A stretch of 64,000 nt of DNA from Berkiella sp964594635 (GCA_964594635.1 CAZQMV010000008.1:1-64000); one strand, 5' to 3'; shown: positions 44,116 through 54,697, counted from the first letter of the stretch. Notes: a model not told the origin generated them from the letters alone. Numbers and translations are program-made.

Positions 44116-44568
44116 TCAACCCGGATAACTCTTTGGTCTAGTTGTTTTCTTTTGAGAATTGTCACTGTGCTCTAACGAGGCAGCAATATCTGTCACAATA
44201 TACCTTGCATACATGCCTAATAAGTTATCTCGACATTCTAGTACCCCTGCTAAAATCTGTGGTGTAGCAGGGCCTTCTGGTTGTCTATTAGCTTGCAGGT
44301 TTTCTTGTAAATAAGCTGCATGCTCGCTAAGAGCCTGATGACAATCACGACAGGTTTGGCGAAACTGGCGAATTTTGTGGTTATCATCACAGTATTGATA
44401 AAAACGGCTTTCTTGCTTTTTGTTCAGCGCTTTAGAAATAAGCGCATGTGATACCGAAACTTCTGGCTCTGCTTGGATCTGTTCGATAAGGCGATCAAAT
44501 TGGGCTCTTTCCTCTTTGCTATAGGTTTTTTGAGGGATGGGGAGTTTGGGATAGGGAAAATGTAACAT
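44116..44568 (-). CDS. Small helical protein with the shared N-terminal module (150 aa)
   Basis: AAGGACATTAAC precedes the ATG. Residues ~14-70 carry the pattern also seen at 54341-54676 and 54698-55087: aromatic-S-x-E-E-x-x-x-F-(D/K)-x-(L/I), a helix, then (R)F-x-x-(Y/F) followed by a coiled helix (YSKEERAQFDRLIEQIQAEP; KKQESRFYQYCDDNHKIRQF). A Pro/Gly linker and a hydrophobic helix follow (ILAGVLECRDNLLGMYARY). No known family. Convergent with the secreted protein gene, 15 bp apart. Confidence 0.6.
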   Translation of the reverse strand: MLHFPYPKLPIPQKTYSKEERAQFDRLIEQIQAEPEVSVSHALISKALNKKQESRFYQYCDDNHKIRQFRQTCRDCHQALSEHAAYLQENLQANRQPEGPATPQILAGVLECRDNLLGMYARYIVTDIAASLEHSDNSQKKTTRPKSYPG

Positions 44569-44682
44569 GTTAATGTCCTTATACTGTTATTAAATGCGCA
44601 CTTACACACAAACAGCAGACTTCTAGCGCCGAAAATATTATATAATAAATCAACCTTAGTTACGCACTTTTCAAAAGGGGTT

Positions 44683-47600
44683 ATGGCAGAGAATCAACAT
44701 TTAGCATGGGCCCATCCGCTCGTCCAAGCGTGGTTTATAGAAAAGTTTGGCGAGCCAACCTTGCCGCAAAAACAAGGGTGGCCAGCGATTGTATCTGGGA
44801 AAACCACATTAATATCCGCACCAACTGGCTCTGGTAAAACCTTGACTGCCTTTTTAGCTTGTTTGAATGAGTTGGTCACGCAGGCGTTGTCTGGCGAGTT
44901 AACCGATCAAACCACGGTGTTATATATATCGCCATTAAAAGCTTTAAGCAATGACGTTCAAAAGAATCTGTTACAACCATTAGCTGAAATAAAACAATTG
45001 GCTGATGATCAAGCGTTGTTTATGCAAGAAATTCGAGTAGCGGTGCGCACGGGCGATACGTTAACCAAAGAACGTGTGGCAATGTTAAAAAATCCCCCTC
45101 ATATCTTGATCACAACCCCTGAGTCACTTTATATCTTACTGACCGCAGTTAAAAGCCGTGCGATGTTAAGTTCTATTAAGACAGTGATTGTGGATGAAAT
45201 TCATGCCATCGCCGATGATAAACGCGGCGCACATTTAGCTTTAACATTAGAGCGCTTAGAAGCGATTACGGCTGCTTCACCGATAAGAATTGGACTTTCA
45301 GCCACTCAAAAACCATTAGAGCTTGTTGCGCAATTTTTAGCAGGGGCTTATCGTCCAGCGCCTGTCATTGTCAATATTGGATATAAAAGGCATCTTGATT
45401 TAAAAATTGAAGTGCCGGAAAGTGAATTAAGTGTGGTTGCATCGCATGAAATGTGGGATGAAATTTATGAACGATTAGCAGCGCTTGCCAAAGAGAATCG
45501 CTCGACACTGATTTTTGTGAATACCCGCCGCTTAGCAGAACGCATTGCTCATCATTTAACAGAGCGTCTTGGTGAAGATAAAGTCGCGGCCCATCATGGT
45601 AGCCTTTCAAGAAAAATCCGTTTAGACGCTGAAACTAAACTGAAGAATGGCGAACTGACCGCGTTAGTGGCGACGGCTTCATTAGAGCTAGGGATAGACA
45701 TCGGTTCAATTGATTTGGTGTGCCAAATGGGTTCACCTCGTGCCATTGCTGCAGGGTTGCAACGTGTTGGTCGAGCGGGACATTGGCATGGTGCCATCTC
45801 CAAAGGTCGTTTTTTTGTTACTACCCGCGATGAATTATTAGAATGCGCAGCACTCATTAAAGCCATTCACGAAGAAGATCTTGATCAGCTGATTTTACCT
45901 GTTGAGCCCTTAGATGTGTTGTCGCAACAAATTGTAGCGATGTGTGCAACCAACGATTGGGATGAAGATGAGCTTTATGCTTGTATCAAACAAGCCTATC
46001 CCTATCGTGATTTAAGTAAAGAAACGTTCGAACGAGTATTAACCATGCTGGCAGATGGCATTGCTGCTTCACGAGGGCGCTTTAGTGCCTATCTGTTTCG
46101 TGATCGAGTCAATAACCAAGTCAAGGCAAGGCGCCACAGTCGTTTAACCGCGATTACAAGTGGTGGAGCAATACCAGATAACGCTCTGTATACCGTCGTA
46201 GCTGAACCCGATGGCATGATGGTGGGAACCTTAGACGAAGATTTTGCGGTAGAAAGTACCCGAGGAGACATTATTCTTTTGGGCACTTCTTCCTGGTTGA
46301 TCCATCGTGTGGAAAGTGCAACCGGGCGTGTCATTGTTGAAGATGCCAAAGGCGCACCACCTAGCGTGCCTTTTTGGGTAGGGGAAGCCCCTGCCAGATC
46401 CAATGAACTCTCATTACAAGTGTCTGATTTGCGAGAACGGTTAGATAACCATGCATCCGAGTCTTGGTTAATGGCGCATTGCGGTTTAGATAAATCGGGC
46501 GCAGAGCAATTAATTGCTTATGTCACAGAAGGTAAAAAAATATTAGGTGTAGTGCCAACCCAAAAAAGAGTAGTTGCAGAGCGCTTTTTTGATGAGGGTG
46601 GTGGCATGCAGCTTGTTATTCACTCGCCTTTTGGTGGACGCATTAACAAAGCCTGGGGGTTGGCACTTCGCAAACGCTTCTGTCGTTCCTTTAATTTTGA
46701 GTTGCAAGCAGCTGCGACCGATGATGGGATAACCATTGCACTGGCAGAGCAGCACAGCTTTCCTTTGGCAGATGTTTTCCGCTTTTTAAATGTTAATACG
46801 TTGAAAGAAGTACTGGTGCAGGCGGTGCTACAATCACCTATTTTTAAGATCCGCTGGCGCTGGACCGCTGTTCGTGCTTTGGCGTTGGTGCGCTTTCGCA
46901 ATGGCAAGAAAATGCCCCCGCATATTATGCGCATGTTATCTGACGATTTGTTAGCGGCTGTTTTTCCAGATGCCGCTGCCTGCCAAGATAATTTAGCAGG
47001 GGAGGATATTAAATTACCCTCTCATCCTTTGATCGATGAAACGATGAAAGATGCTCTCAATGAAGCACTCGATCTAGAAGGCTTAAGTGAAGTCATCGCC
47101 AGTATTACGGATGGCAGAATTGAATATCATGCTGTTGATACTCCCACTCCATCAGTTTTTGCGCATGGTATTTTAAACGCAAATCCCTATGCTTTCTTAG
47201 ACGACGCTCCGTTAGAAGAACGACGAGCACGCGCTGTACAAATGCGTCGTTCTTTACCGGAAAGTGTACTGGAAAATGTTGGCAAGTTAGATGAAGCGGC
47301 TATTGATGAAGTCACACAACAAGCATGGCCAGATATTCGTAATGCGGATGAACTTCAAGATTTTCTACAAACAATGATTGCCTTACCGGTGTTTGATGCG
47401 TGGCAACTGTTTATGGAAGAACTTAAAAAACAAGGACGCGCAACGGTTGCGACCATTGCAACAACATCGTTTTGGGTCGCTGCAGAAAAATCACAATCTT
47501 TCTTAACAGTTTATCCGCAAGCACAGTTTGATTCGGTCTTGAAAGTGGTTGAAACAGCGGTGCCTGAAAGAGAAAAAGTGATTGAGACGATGATCAAGGG

Positions 47601-48798
47601 CTGGGTGTTTCATTTAGGCCCAACTACCAATGAAGAACTGCGTGCAAGGTTACAACTTGAGATCAATGAAATTGATCAAGCATTATATGCTCTAGAAAAC
47701 AGTGGTGTGGTGTTACGAGGGCATTTTAGAGCTAAAGCGAAAGATCAACAGGAGTGGTGTGAAAGAAGGCTATTAGCACGTATTCATCGCATGACTTTAG
47801 CCCAATTGCGAGAAACGATTCAACCGGTAAGCGCATTGACATTTATGCACTGGCTTTTATCCTGGCAACATCTTGCACCTGGCACACAGTTAATCGGTGA
47901 ACAAGGTTTATTAGAAGTTATTAGTCAATTACAAGGTTTTGAGATCCCTGCAAATGCTTGGGAGAAACACATTTTAGCTAAACGTTTAGTTCACTACGAT
48001 CCTAATTGGTTAGATCGCCTTTGTTTAGGCGGAGCTATTGGTTGGGGACGTTTATCAGATGTTGAGAGTAAATCGACAATGCCGCGTAGTATTGCACCTA
48101 TCACCTTTTTTATTCGCGAAGAAGCAAACTGGATGATGCCAAGTCATTCCGATGATGCAGAGTCTTTGGAAGGGATGAGTTTTGTGGCACGTTTAATTTA
48201 CGATTACTTATTAAAACGTGGAGCCAGCTTTTTTGCTGATATGGTGCGTGAGCTGGGTCGTTTGCAAGCAGAAATAGAAGCAGGGCTTTGGGAATTAGTT
48301 GCACTCGGTCGAATTACTGCCGATGGTTTTGATAATCTGCGAGCCTTGATTGATCCTAAGCGGCGCCTGGATCAAAGACGGCGTAGAATGCAGCTGCGTT
48401 ATAGTACGGGCCGTTGGTCGATACTTGCTACCCATTCGGTTAGTGATACTTCACAAAGATTAGAAGCAACCTGTTGGATGCTTTTAAAGCGCTATGGTGT
48501 GGTTTTTCGAGATTTACTCGCTCGTGAAAAAAATGTTCCACGTTGGCGAGAACTACATCAGATGCTTAGGCGCTTAGAAGATAAGGGTGAAATTCGTGGT
48601 GGGCGGTTTGTTGACGGTTTTTTAGGTGAGCAATTTGCATTACCTTATGCTGTTGATTCTTTACGTCATCATAAAAAGCAAGTTGAAGCGACGCCATCAC
48701 TTTCTATTGCTGCGGTTGATCCGCTTAATTTAATAGGGATCATTTTACCGGGTGATAGGGTAACGGCAATTTCAAACAATCAGGTGATTTTACCGTAG
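44683..48798 (+). CDS. lhr: Lhr-family ATP-dependent DNA helicase
   Basis: 1371 aa, a large SF2 helicase. RecA1: SAPTGSGKTLTAFLACLNEL (Walker A, ~residue 45), VDEIHAIADDKRGAHLAL (DEIH box, ~170) and LSATQKP. RecA2: LIFVNTRRLAERIA, AAHHGSLSRKIR, SLELGIDIGSIDLV and GLQRVGRAGH. Winged-helix and Lhr-core domains follow, then the long C-terminal extension (GRLSDVESKSTMPRSIAP near 1130) seen in bacterial Lhr (1538 aa in E. coli). Lhr unwinds DNA and RNA-DNA duplexes in repair. CAAAAGGGGTT precedes the ATG. The last nine bases overlap the convergent 48790-50286 gene. Confidence 0.95.
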   Translation: MAENQHLAWAHPLVQAWFIEKFGEPTLPQKQGWPAIVSGKTTLISAPTGSGKTLTAFLACLNELVTQALSGELTDQTTVLYISPLKALSNDVQKNLLQPLAEIKQLADDQALFMQEIRVAVRTGDTLTKERVAMLKNPPHILITTPESLYILLTAVKSRAMLSSIKTVIVDEIHAIADDKRGAHLALTLERLEAITAASPIRIGLSATQKPLELVAQFLAGAYRPAPVIVNIGYKRHLDLKIEVPESELSVVASHEMWDEIYERLAALAKENRSTLIFVNTRRLAERIAHHLTERLGEDKVAAHHGSLSRKIRLDAETKLKNGELTALVATASLELGIDIGSIDLVCQMGSPRAIAAGLQRVGRAGHWHGAISKGRFFVTTRDELLECAALIKAIHEEDLDQLILPVEPLDVLSQQIVAMCATNDWDEDELYACIKQAYPYRDLSKETFERVLTMLADGIAASRGRFSAYLFRDRVNNQVKARRHSRLTAITSGGAIPDNALYTVVAEPDGMMVGTLDEDFAVESTRGDIILLGTSSWLIHRVESATGRVIVEDAKGAPPSVPFWVGEAPARSNELSLQVSDLRERLDNHASESWLMAHCGLDKSGAEQLIAYVTEGKKILGVVPTQKRVVAERFFDEGGGMQLVIHSPFGGRINKAWGLALRKRFCRSFNFELQAAATDDGITIALAEQHSFPLADVFRFLNVNTLKEVLVQAVLQSPIFKIRWRWTAVRALALVRFRNGKKMPPHIMRMLSDDLLAAVFPDAAACQDNLAGEDIKLPSHPLIDETMKDALNEALDLEGLSEVIASITDGRIEYHAVDTPTPSVFAHGILNANPYAFLDDAPLEERRARAVQMRRSLPESVLENVGKLDEAAIDEVTQQAWPDIRNADELQDFLQTMIALPVFDAWQLFMEELKKQGRATVATIATTSFWVAAEKSQSFLTVYPQAQFDSVLKVVETAVPEREKVIETMIKGWVFHLGPTTNEELRARLQLEINEIDQALYALENSGVVLRGHFRAKAKDQQEWCERRLLARIHRMTLAQLRETIQPVSALTFMHWLLSWQHLAPGTQLIGEQGLLEVISQLQGFEIPANAWEKHILAKRLVHYDPNWLDRLCLGGAIGWGRLSDVESKSTMPRSIAPITFFIREEANWMMPSHSDDAESLEGMSFVARLIYDYLLKRGASFFADMVRELGRLQAEIEAGLWELVALGRITADGFDNLRALIDPKRRLDQRRRRMQLRYSTGRWSILATHSVSDTSQRLEATCWMLLKRYGVVFRDLLAREKNVPRWRELHQMLRRLEDKGEIRGGRFVDGFLGEQFALPYAVDSLRHHKKQVEATPSLSIAAVDPLNLIGIILPGDRVTAISNNQVILP

Positions 48799-50286
48799 CA
48801 ATCGTATCGTCGTATTTTGCTCAAGAGGTTGCAAGGAGCTAGCTTCTGCAATAGCGGTTAGATCTTTTTCCTTTTTGAGCCAGTTTGCATCGGTAACACT
48901 TTTTTCTAAAGAGCAGGATTGCATTGATGGCATGTATCCAGTTATTTCAAGATTTCTCATGAGTTCAAAATATGAGCAAAAAGGTCTAGCAAGTAAACCA
49001 AAGTGATCAGGTAAAATGCTATTCTTTTTTTCGCGCTTAAAAAGGGGTTGTGTACGACAAAGTTCACTATAAGTCGTGGTCACACCGCTTTCTGTCAAAT
49101 AAACAGGGCGATGAGCCATGGCTTCGATGCGAAAATAGACGGGTGTGAGTAACTCATGCTCACCTTGATACTGATTAATTTCATCCAATAATAAAGGAAC
49201 AGGTTCTTCGTCAAAGAGTTGTTGTTCCACGGTATCTTGGCATAGTTGCTGCAAAGCTTCATTTTTACTATAAAAACCGTATGCGTGAGCTTTAAGCATA
49301 AAATCATTTGGAATGTAGAGCGCAATTTCATAGCAATGATGATTGTGAGCAATTTCAACCATTGCTTGAAAATAGAAGGGAAGCTCTTGGCTTTGTGCAA
49401 ACTGTCCAGTCAAGACAACAGCCAATTGTGGCGGCTTATAATGCGTACGAACGCTTTTTGAAAACCGCTGATTAGCGCCACCACGACAAGCTTGAAATTG
49501 AGAAAGCGTTAAAGCAGTTTCATCATTGATATCCCAACGAGGATAAACAATCATATTACTGGGAATCAACTCGCCATTCTTATAAAAAGAAAAGCACGTA
49601 ATATTTGAAAAAGAAAAATGAGGTTGCAAATTGGCACTAAAAGAGGCATGCAATTGTGCGACAATTTCCAAATTGTTATCATTGTATTCAAATTCACTCA
49701 GAGAAATTAACTTGTTGATAAGAATATTATGGGTAAATAAAACCTCAGATCGTTGCCCGGTTGGATCAACAACTTGATGTTCTACAAGTCTTATATCAAA
49801 AAGAGTTAACTTATGACGTGCTGCAAGCACAAGTTGTAAATAAGCAAGTGTTCTCAAAAGCTGGCTCAAGTCGACTAACATTTTTTTAACAATGTTAGAG
49901 TCAACTTCATCTAAATTGTCCAATGCAGCAAGAACAGTGTTATTGAGAGTCTCAATTTTTTCACTCACATTATCATTGATACTTGCGATTAATTGACGCA
50001 ATCCTTGAAATAATTGACTACGTTGATAAAGCGCCTGCAAGTCAAGTGTTTCAAGTTCTTGAATAGTATTTTTTCGTTTTTGGACAAGCACCAGAAAATC
50101 TTCAAAAAACATTTGCAAGGTGATGAGATCTTCTTGAAAAGGTTCGTCGCTTTTTTGAAAAACTTCAATGATACCCTCATTGTTAGTTCGTAGACGTGCA
50201 AATGAAGGATTTTGCGGATCCCAGGTATGCATTAATCGATTGGCATTATCTAGAATAATTTGCTCAGCTTTAGTGACTTCAAACAT
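48790..50286 (-). CDS. Hypothetical soluble protein, effector-like (498 aa)
   Basis: GCAGGTAATACC precedes the ATG. The N-terminal ~170 residues are helical (NTVLAALDNLDEVDSNIVKK). The middle and C-terminal parts are alpha-beta (LVEHQVVDPTGQ; ELPFYFQAMVEIAHNHHCYE) and include several His-rich spots but no motif I recognise. No signal peptide or membrane segment. Single gene, overlapping the 3' end of lhr by nine bases. Confidence 0.6.
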   Translation of the reverse strand: MFEVTKAEQIILDNANRLMHTWDPQNPSFARLRTNNEGIIEVFQKSDEPFQEDLITLQMFFEDFLVLVQKRKNTIQELETLDLQALYQRSQLFQGLRQLIASINDNVSEKIETLNNTVLAALDNLDEVDSNIVKKMLVDLSQLLRTLAYLQLVLAARHKLTLFDIRLVEHQVVDPTGQRSEVLFTHNILINKLISLSEFEYNDNNLEIVAQLHASFSANLQPHFSFSNITCFSFYKNGELIPSNMIVYPRWDINDETALTLSQFQACRGGANQRFSKSVRTHYKPPQLAVVLTGQFAQSQELPFYFQAMVEIAHNHHCYEIALYIPNDFMLKAHAYGFYSKNEALQQLCQDTVEQQLFDEEPVPLLLDEINQYQGEHELLTPVYFRIEAMAHRPVYLTESGVTTTYSELCRTQPLFKREKKNSILPDHFGLLARPFCSYFELMRNLEITGYMPSMQSCSLEKSVTDANWLKKEKDLTAIAEASSLQPLEQNTTIRLLR

Positions 50287-50370
50287 GGTATTACCTGCAC
50301 ATAAGAAATGTGGGCGATAATATCAAATTTTTACATCAATACATAGTAATTTTGCCAACTGCATGGTCAA

Positions 50371-50706
50371 TTAGTGAACGTTAGCGGTAGTGCTGGAGAA
50401 GAGTTGTATTACCACAACACCCAATACAATGAGGGTAATGCCGATGATAGCCGGGAAATCCAGTGCTTGCTCATGAATAAAATAAGCAGCTGCCGCAATA
50501 ATGATGATCCCGACACCTGCCCAAATGGCATAAGCAACGCCAATAGGAATAACCCGCAATGCGAGCACTAAAAAATAAAATGTAAAAAGATATCCAGTGA
50601 TCCCGATGATAACGGGTATCAGCTTTGTAAATTCAGCAGAAGACTTCAATGCGTTGATAGCAATGACTTCACCAATTATTGCCAGTACTAGATACAAATA
50701 ATGCAT
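50371..50706 (-). CDS. SMR-family small multidrug efflux protein (EmrE/QacE-like)
   Basis: 111 aa from MHYLYLVLAIIGEV at 50706; an upstream ATG at 50727 adds seven residues that do not fit the family. Four membrane segments. The conserved membrane Glu for proton/substrate exchange is at position 13 (IIGEVIAINALKSS); VAYAIWAGVGI matches the family motif in segment 3. The family exports cationic drugs or guanidinium by proton antiport as an antiparallel dimer in the inner membrane. Stands alone. Confidence 0.92.
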   Translation of the reverse strand: MHYLYLVLAIIGEVIAINALKSSAEFTKLIPVIIGITGYLFTFYFLVLALRVIPIGVAYAIWAGVGIIIIAAAAYFIHEQALDFPAIIGITLIVLGVVVIQLFSSTTANVH

Positions 50707-50837
50707 GGTTATCTTTTGATACTCCAAATGAGATGTCGCGTTACCACTATAGACGCGGATGAGCGGCGCAGAGAATAAACACCCATTAAAGAATCACTGG
50801 TTTTTATTCTTCACAGCTGAATTTTTGGTGAGGGATA

Positions 50838-51728
50838 TTATTGCTTGGGAACTATTTGGTAATAATTTCCGCAGACTTTATCGGAAGCGTCATCGCCGCA
50901 ACGATAAGCAATCGCAAAGTCTTTATTTTTACCTACAGCGATATCGACATGCCATGACCAACGGTAAATTCTTTCTCTAAAAATGACTTCTTTATTAAAA
51001 GTATCATAAACAGCGATCCCCCCCCAGCTTGATAAGCGTGAAGGCATTGATTCAGAAAAAATAATAAATCTACCGCTAGAGTCCAATTTTATGTTAGCAA
51101 AATCAGGAGCAACTTTACTTAAAAATTGCCGTTCAGGCTCAAATATGGTTGTCACTTCTTTGGTTTGAAAATTAACATTTTTTAGAGAGCCTTCCTTGCA
51201 GTAAACGTAAAGGGCGTTATTTGGCTTGTCATAAAATGCAGATCCTGGATAATCTGTGCACATACCGTTGGTAGAGAAGCTTTGAATAAGTTTGCCATTT
51301 TCAAAGGAAATGAGATCGATTTTTCCTTTGTTAAAAGAATGCAAAACTATGCCATTTAGTGAGTACCCAATAGGCTCACCTTCATAATCATCAAGTGGAA
51401 ATTTCCAAATAACATCATTATTATTTTTGGCAATTAAAATTCGTGATGGGCACGGTATAAAATAAATGCGAGGATAAACTGGGAAGTAAGCATATTCTGC
51501 ACTTCTAGCATCATCGCAACGCATTGAAATATCTTGGTAGGGTAAATCATCGAAGTAAATAACAGGGGTATCTTTGGCATCAAAAATGATAAAGGGCTTT
51601 TCTCCTTTGGGTACCACTACGGGTCCTATGCGACTGGCGATATTTACAGTGTAATTAACTACACCAATGTCAGCAAAGCACTTAAAGCTAAGAAGAAACA
51701 AGATAAAACATGTATAAAGGAAACTCAT
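50838..51728 (-). CDS. Secreted beta-propeller-like protein, unknown function
   Basis: 296 aa from MSFLYTCFIL; a signal peptide (FILFLLSFKCFA) precedes DIGVVNYTVN. The mature protein is a series of ~40-residue strand-rich units (NDVIWKFPLDDYEG; IDLISFENGKLIQSFS; GRFIIFSESMPSRLSSW; GIAVYDTFNKEVIFRERIY), suggesting a small propeller, with six Cys suited to disulfides. No family recognised. Probably periplasmic. Confidence 0.65.
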   Translation of the reverse strand: MSFLYTCFILFLLSFKCFADIGVVNYTVNIASRIGPVVVPKGEKPFIIFDAKDTPVIYFDDLPYQDISMRCDDARSAEYAYFPVYPRIYFIPCPSRILIAKNNNDVIWKFPLDDYEGEPIGYSLNGIVLHSFNKGKIDLISFENGKLIQSFSTNGMCTDYPGSAFYDKPNNALYVYCKEGSLKNVNFQTKEVTTIFEPERQFLSKVAPDFANIKLDSSGRFIIFSESMPSRLSSWGGIAVYDTFNKEVIFRERIYRWSWHVDIAVGKNKDFAIAYRCGDDASDKVCGNYYQIVPKQ

Positions 51729-51795
51729 CCGTATCATTAGAGTATTCGCTCAACCTACCTATTTATTAGCATAGCATTAATCACCTAATAGCGAC

Positions 51796-52845
51796 CTAAG
51801 GCCTATAGGTATTTTGCTTGGCAGGGGCTTCAATCAGTTGATTATTTCGCTTGGCGAAGGTGGTCATAAATAACACTTGTTCGGCTGGGTTCAAGGCCTT
51901 AAATCCTTGCAAATTGGATGGAGTCGTACATTTTGCAAGGCAGGCCACAATCGGTAATTGATATTGCTCCAAAATAGCGAGAGCATTCGCATTTAAAGAT
52001 ATGGTTCTAAACAACTCTTTTGCTTCTTTTGAATGAAATTGCAAAGCTAAGAGAGAAGTGCTGCTTTGTGCTGCTAAATAGCCAGGGACAAGCGCAGGTT
52101 GCTTTTGAAAATACGCATTCAGTTTGATGAAATCGTTATAATGTCTACGATAATATTCACAGTGGCTATAACCATGGTACTCGGTGTTTGCGCCTTGCCA
52201 ATATTCATCAAAACTTTTAAAAGCATCACGGACTTCATTTTCTAGTGTACTGACGTTTTCACCGACACTGTCTAGCGTGATCATGAAATCATTATTTAGC
52301 AATAATGATTTCAACAATGTGATATGTTGTTGATAGGTATTATACTCAGCTCTTTCCATTGCCAATGCATAATCATCAGCCGAGGAAAACTGATTTAAAG
52401 AGATCTGGGATAAGGCTTGATTTGAAGCATTGCAAAGCTCAAAAATAAGTGTTGATACAATGACGCTTAGGCTCTGATCGGCAGCTATTTTAATTGATTT
52501 GGTGACAAAGTTGCACTCACCTTCAGAATAAATTGCGTCTTTAGGTACAAATTCAACTTTAAATGGCTTACCTCTAAAGGCAGTTTGAATAAGTTGTTCA
52601 AATTGAGGGATTTTGAACAATTTTGTTAATAGCAACCGCAACAGAACCATTTTGTGGCCAGTTGGTCTTAAATCAGTTTGTAGGGTCTTAAATGAATAGC
52701 ATGCTTTAGAAAAAGTCGGGCGCACGGGCGCTTTAGGCTGTAGACTCGCCGCCTGTAGTAAAGTATTGATATGTTCACGGACTTTGGCGCCAATAGGCGA
52801 GGCAAACGTTGTGATCTTCTCAATCAAGTTTCTAGGATCAAGCAT
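51796..52845 (-). CDS. Hypothetical soluble protein (349 aa)
   Basis: From ATG 52845 (LDPRNLIEKITTFA); a TTG five codons earlier is possible. Helical, with one alpha-beta patch (KPFKVEFVPKDAIYSEGECN, followed by IKIAADQSLSVIVSTLIFEL). The phrase LIFELCNASNQA could be the helix of a metallopeptidase-like fold, but there is no HExxH, so no activity is claimed. No signal peptide. Monocistronic. Confidence 0.55.
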   Translation of the reverse strand: MLDPRNLIEKITTFASPIGAKVREHINTLLQAASLQPKAPVRPTFSKACYSFKTLQTDLRPTGHKMVLLRLLLTKLFKIPQFEQLIQTAFRGKPFKVEFVPKDAIYSEGECNFVTKSIKIAADQSLSVIVSTLIFELCNASNQALSQISLNQFSSADDYALAMERAEYNTYQQHITLLKSLLLNNDFMITLDSVGENVSTLENEVRDAFKSFDEYWQGANTEYHGYSHCEYYRRHYNDFIKLNAYFQKQPALVPGYLAAQSSTSLLALQFHSKEAKELFRTISLNANALAILEQYQLPIVACLAKCTTPSNLQGFKALNPAEQVLFMTTFAKRNNQLIEAPAKQNTYRP

Positions 52846-53055
52846 AATAATATAAGCCAATTGATTTTGCGGGAGTGTACTATAGCATGTTGATTTAGTT
52901 AATTTAATCCAGGAAATTAATGATGTAAGGATAAATTAAACAGATAAACTGAAATTTAATGTCTGCTTAACTGATCATATTAACGTGGTCAGAACACATA
53001 TTTGGTCTTAGGTATCCTATATTATCCAAATCTGCCTAAATCAGGTATTCGTTGT

Positions 53056-54243
53056 ATGTTCACTATGCGCGGTCAAAGTAAAGAAAAGCTGCAAGCTGTG
53101 GTTTTGCAAACTGTCTTCAAAATTTCTGAAAAAGACATTTCCCAAGCAGATATATTGCGTATGGCATGCAATTTACTAAGTGATCTTGATAAAGTATATA
53201 TTTTTAATAATGCTGATTATGAAGAAGAAATTGAAGCATTTAATGAAGAAAAACATGTTTGCAATAGCCAATTCTTTGCAAAGCAGCGCGCTAATAAACT
53301 ACAACAAGTTCAAAAAAATGATTTGGCATTAAAAGCTTATGTTGCCGCTTTGCATAAACAAGTTAAAGCCTATCGTCGCTTTTACAGAACACTTAGAATA
53401 TTAAAACATATTCGATTGATGCTGAATGAAGAGACCATCATTGCAACGCCAATTCCTCTATCAAAGAGAAAAAATGAAACGAAGTTACTCCTTAATGAAT
53501 TTTATCATTTGATTCGTTATAGAAGAAACATAATAAAATCAATAGAAGAAAGGCAATTTATCATTCTGGCCTCAAGAAAATACCAAATACAAAGAGCGAT
53601 TCAGTTCATGTCTTTGCAGCAACAGTATGGTGTTGATTTTTTTAAAGGCATGAGCTTGCAAATGCAAAAACAATTTATTAAAAGATATTTTAAAATAAAA
53701 GAAAGAGAGTTGATAAAGAAAACACAGATTGAAAAAGCGATTTATGATGTGCTAGAAAATAATGCAAAACAAGCTCAGACAGAGAATATATTAGTTAATA
53801 GCTATGAGCTAAACAAAACAAAGCCAAATATCAAACATTTACAAGCCAAGACAACACAGAACCAAGTGCAAACTCTATCGAGATTAAAACAATTAGGCAA
53901 AAAAACCGGCAATCTGCATGTGAATGAGAAGGTGAGCGATGTAGAATGTTTAGAAAAGTGTCGAATTTTTGAAAATCATCCCTCAATTAAGGAACCATTA
54001 CAAACACATCTTGCACTAGTAAAAGAGCAAACTGTATTGATTGAAAATGAAAAGAGACAATTATTAAAAATAAATCAAGACCTCAATGATTTACGCAATA
54101 ACCCTCAGTTAGTCACTGTGAGAGAAGATCTCGTTGACGATTATGAAAGTATCTTAGATGATCTTGAAACTGACTTCGACAGGGATCTTTCAGAGCTAAG
54201 CGAAATTTCTTTATTAGATAACTTAACAAAAACCCCACGATAA
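53056..54243 (+). CDS. Coiled-coil protein with the shared N-terminal module (395 aa)
   Basis: ATG 53056 is used; the open frame extends to a TTG at 53002 without support. Residues ~7-60 (GQSKEKLQAVVLQTVFKISE; QADILRMACNLLSDLDK; YIFNNADYEEEIEAF) follow the same pattern as the three small proteins nearby. The rest is long basic coiled coil (RRFYRTLRILKHIRLMLNEE; EKRQLLKINQDLNDL) with an acidic C-terminus. No signal peptide. First of a cluster of four such genes (53.0-56.3 kb). Confidence 0.55.
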   Translation: MFTMRGQSKEKLQAVVLQTVFKISEKDISQADILRMACNLLSDLDKVYIFNNADYEEEIEAFNEEKHVCNSQFFAKQRANKLQQVQKNDLALKAYVAALHKQVKAYRRFYRTLRILKHIRLMLNEETIIATPIPLSKRKNETKLLLNEFYHLIRYRRNIIKSIEERQFIILASRKYQIQRAIQFMSLQQQYGVDFFKGMSLQMQKQFIKRYFKIKERELIKKTQIEKAIYDVLENNAKQAQTENILVNSYELNKTKPNIKHLQAKTTQNQVQTLSRLKQLGKKTGNLHVNEKVSDVECLEKCRIFENHPSIKEPLQTHLALVKEQTVLIENEKRQLLKINQDLNDLRNNPQLVTVREDLVDDYESILDDLETDFDRDLSELSEISLLDNLTKTPR

Positions 54244-54340
54244 ACCACAAATTTCCTCATTTTCTCAAGATTAATTGACAAGCACTAAAAAGCCAGTACA
54301 ATTTTAATATGGTTTAAGTTTGTCAACCTATTTTGGATGC

Positions 54341-54676
54341 ATGATGTCGACAAAAGGTGTGAAAAGGTCTTTTACGCAAGAAGAAAAATTAACATTTAAA
54401 CCCATTTTTGTAAAATATATCAACAAGGAATATGACTCTAAAGACATACTGGCAGCATTAAGTGGTAATAAAAAACAATTTGCTCGGTTTAAATATTATG
54501 CTGAAGAGTTAACAGCTTACATGCAGCAACGCCAAAGCATAAGCAAAATTAACGAGCTAGAGAAATCGAAAGTGTTGCTAACAAAAAGTATTGAACAAAG
54601 AGAATCTGCAATTAAGCGATCGCGAGAAGTGACAATGGAAGCAGTTCTTAGAATGAAAGAACCTTTACGCATTTAA
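54341..54676 (+). CDS. Small helical protein with the shared N-terminal module (111 aa)
   Basis: ATG at 54341 (next ATG follows directly at 54344); a TTG at 54320 is less likely. Residues 10-60: SFTQEEKLTFKPIFVKYINK, then KDILAALSGNKKQFARFKYY, then a coiled helix (AEELTAYMQQRQSIS). The same F-x-x-(E/Q)-E...F-(K/D)...RF(K)-x-Y pattern occurs at 44116-44568 and 54698-55087. Basic. Function unknown. Confidence 0.55.
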   Translation: MMSTKGVKRSFTQEEKLTFKPIFVKYINKEYDSKDILAALSGNKKQFARFKYYAEELTAYMQQRQSISKINELEKSKVLLTKSIEQRESAIKRSREVTMEAVLRMKEPLRI

Positions 54677-54697
54677 GTTAAGTGTAGTTACACATTA

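Noticed and set aside
51796..52845. Zinc metallopeptidase
   Set aside because: A helix resembling an active-site helix is present but there is no HExxH and no third ligand.
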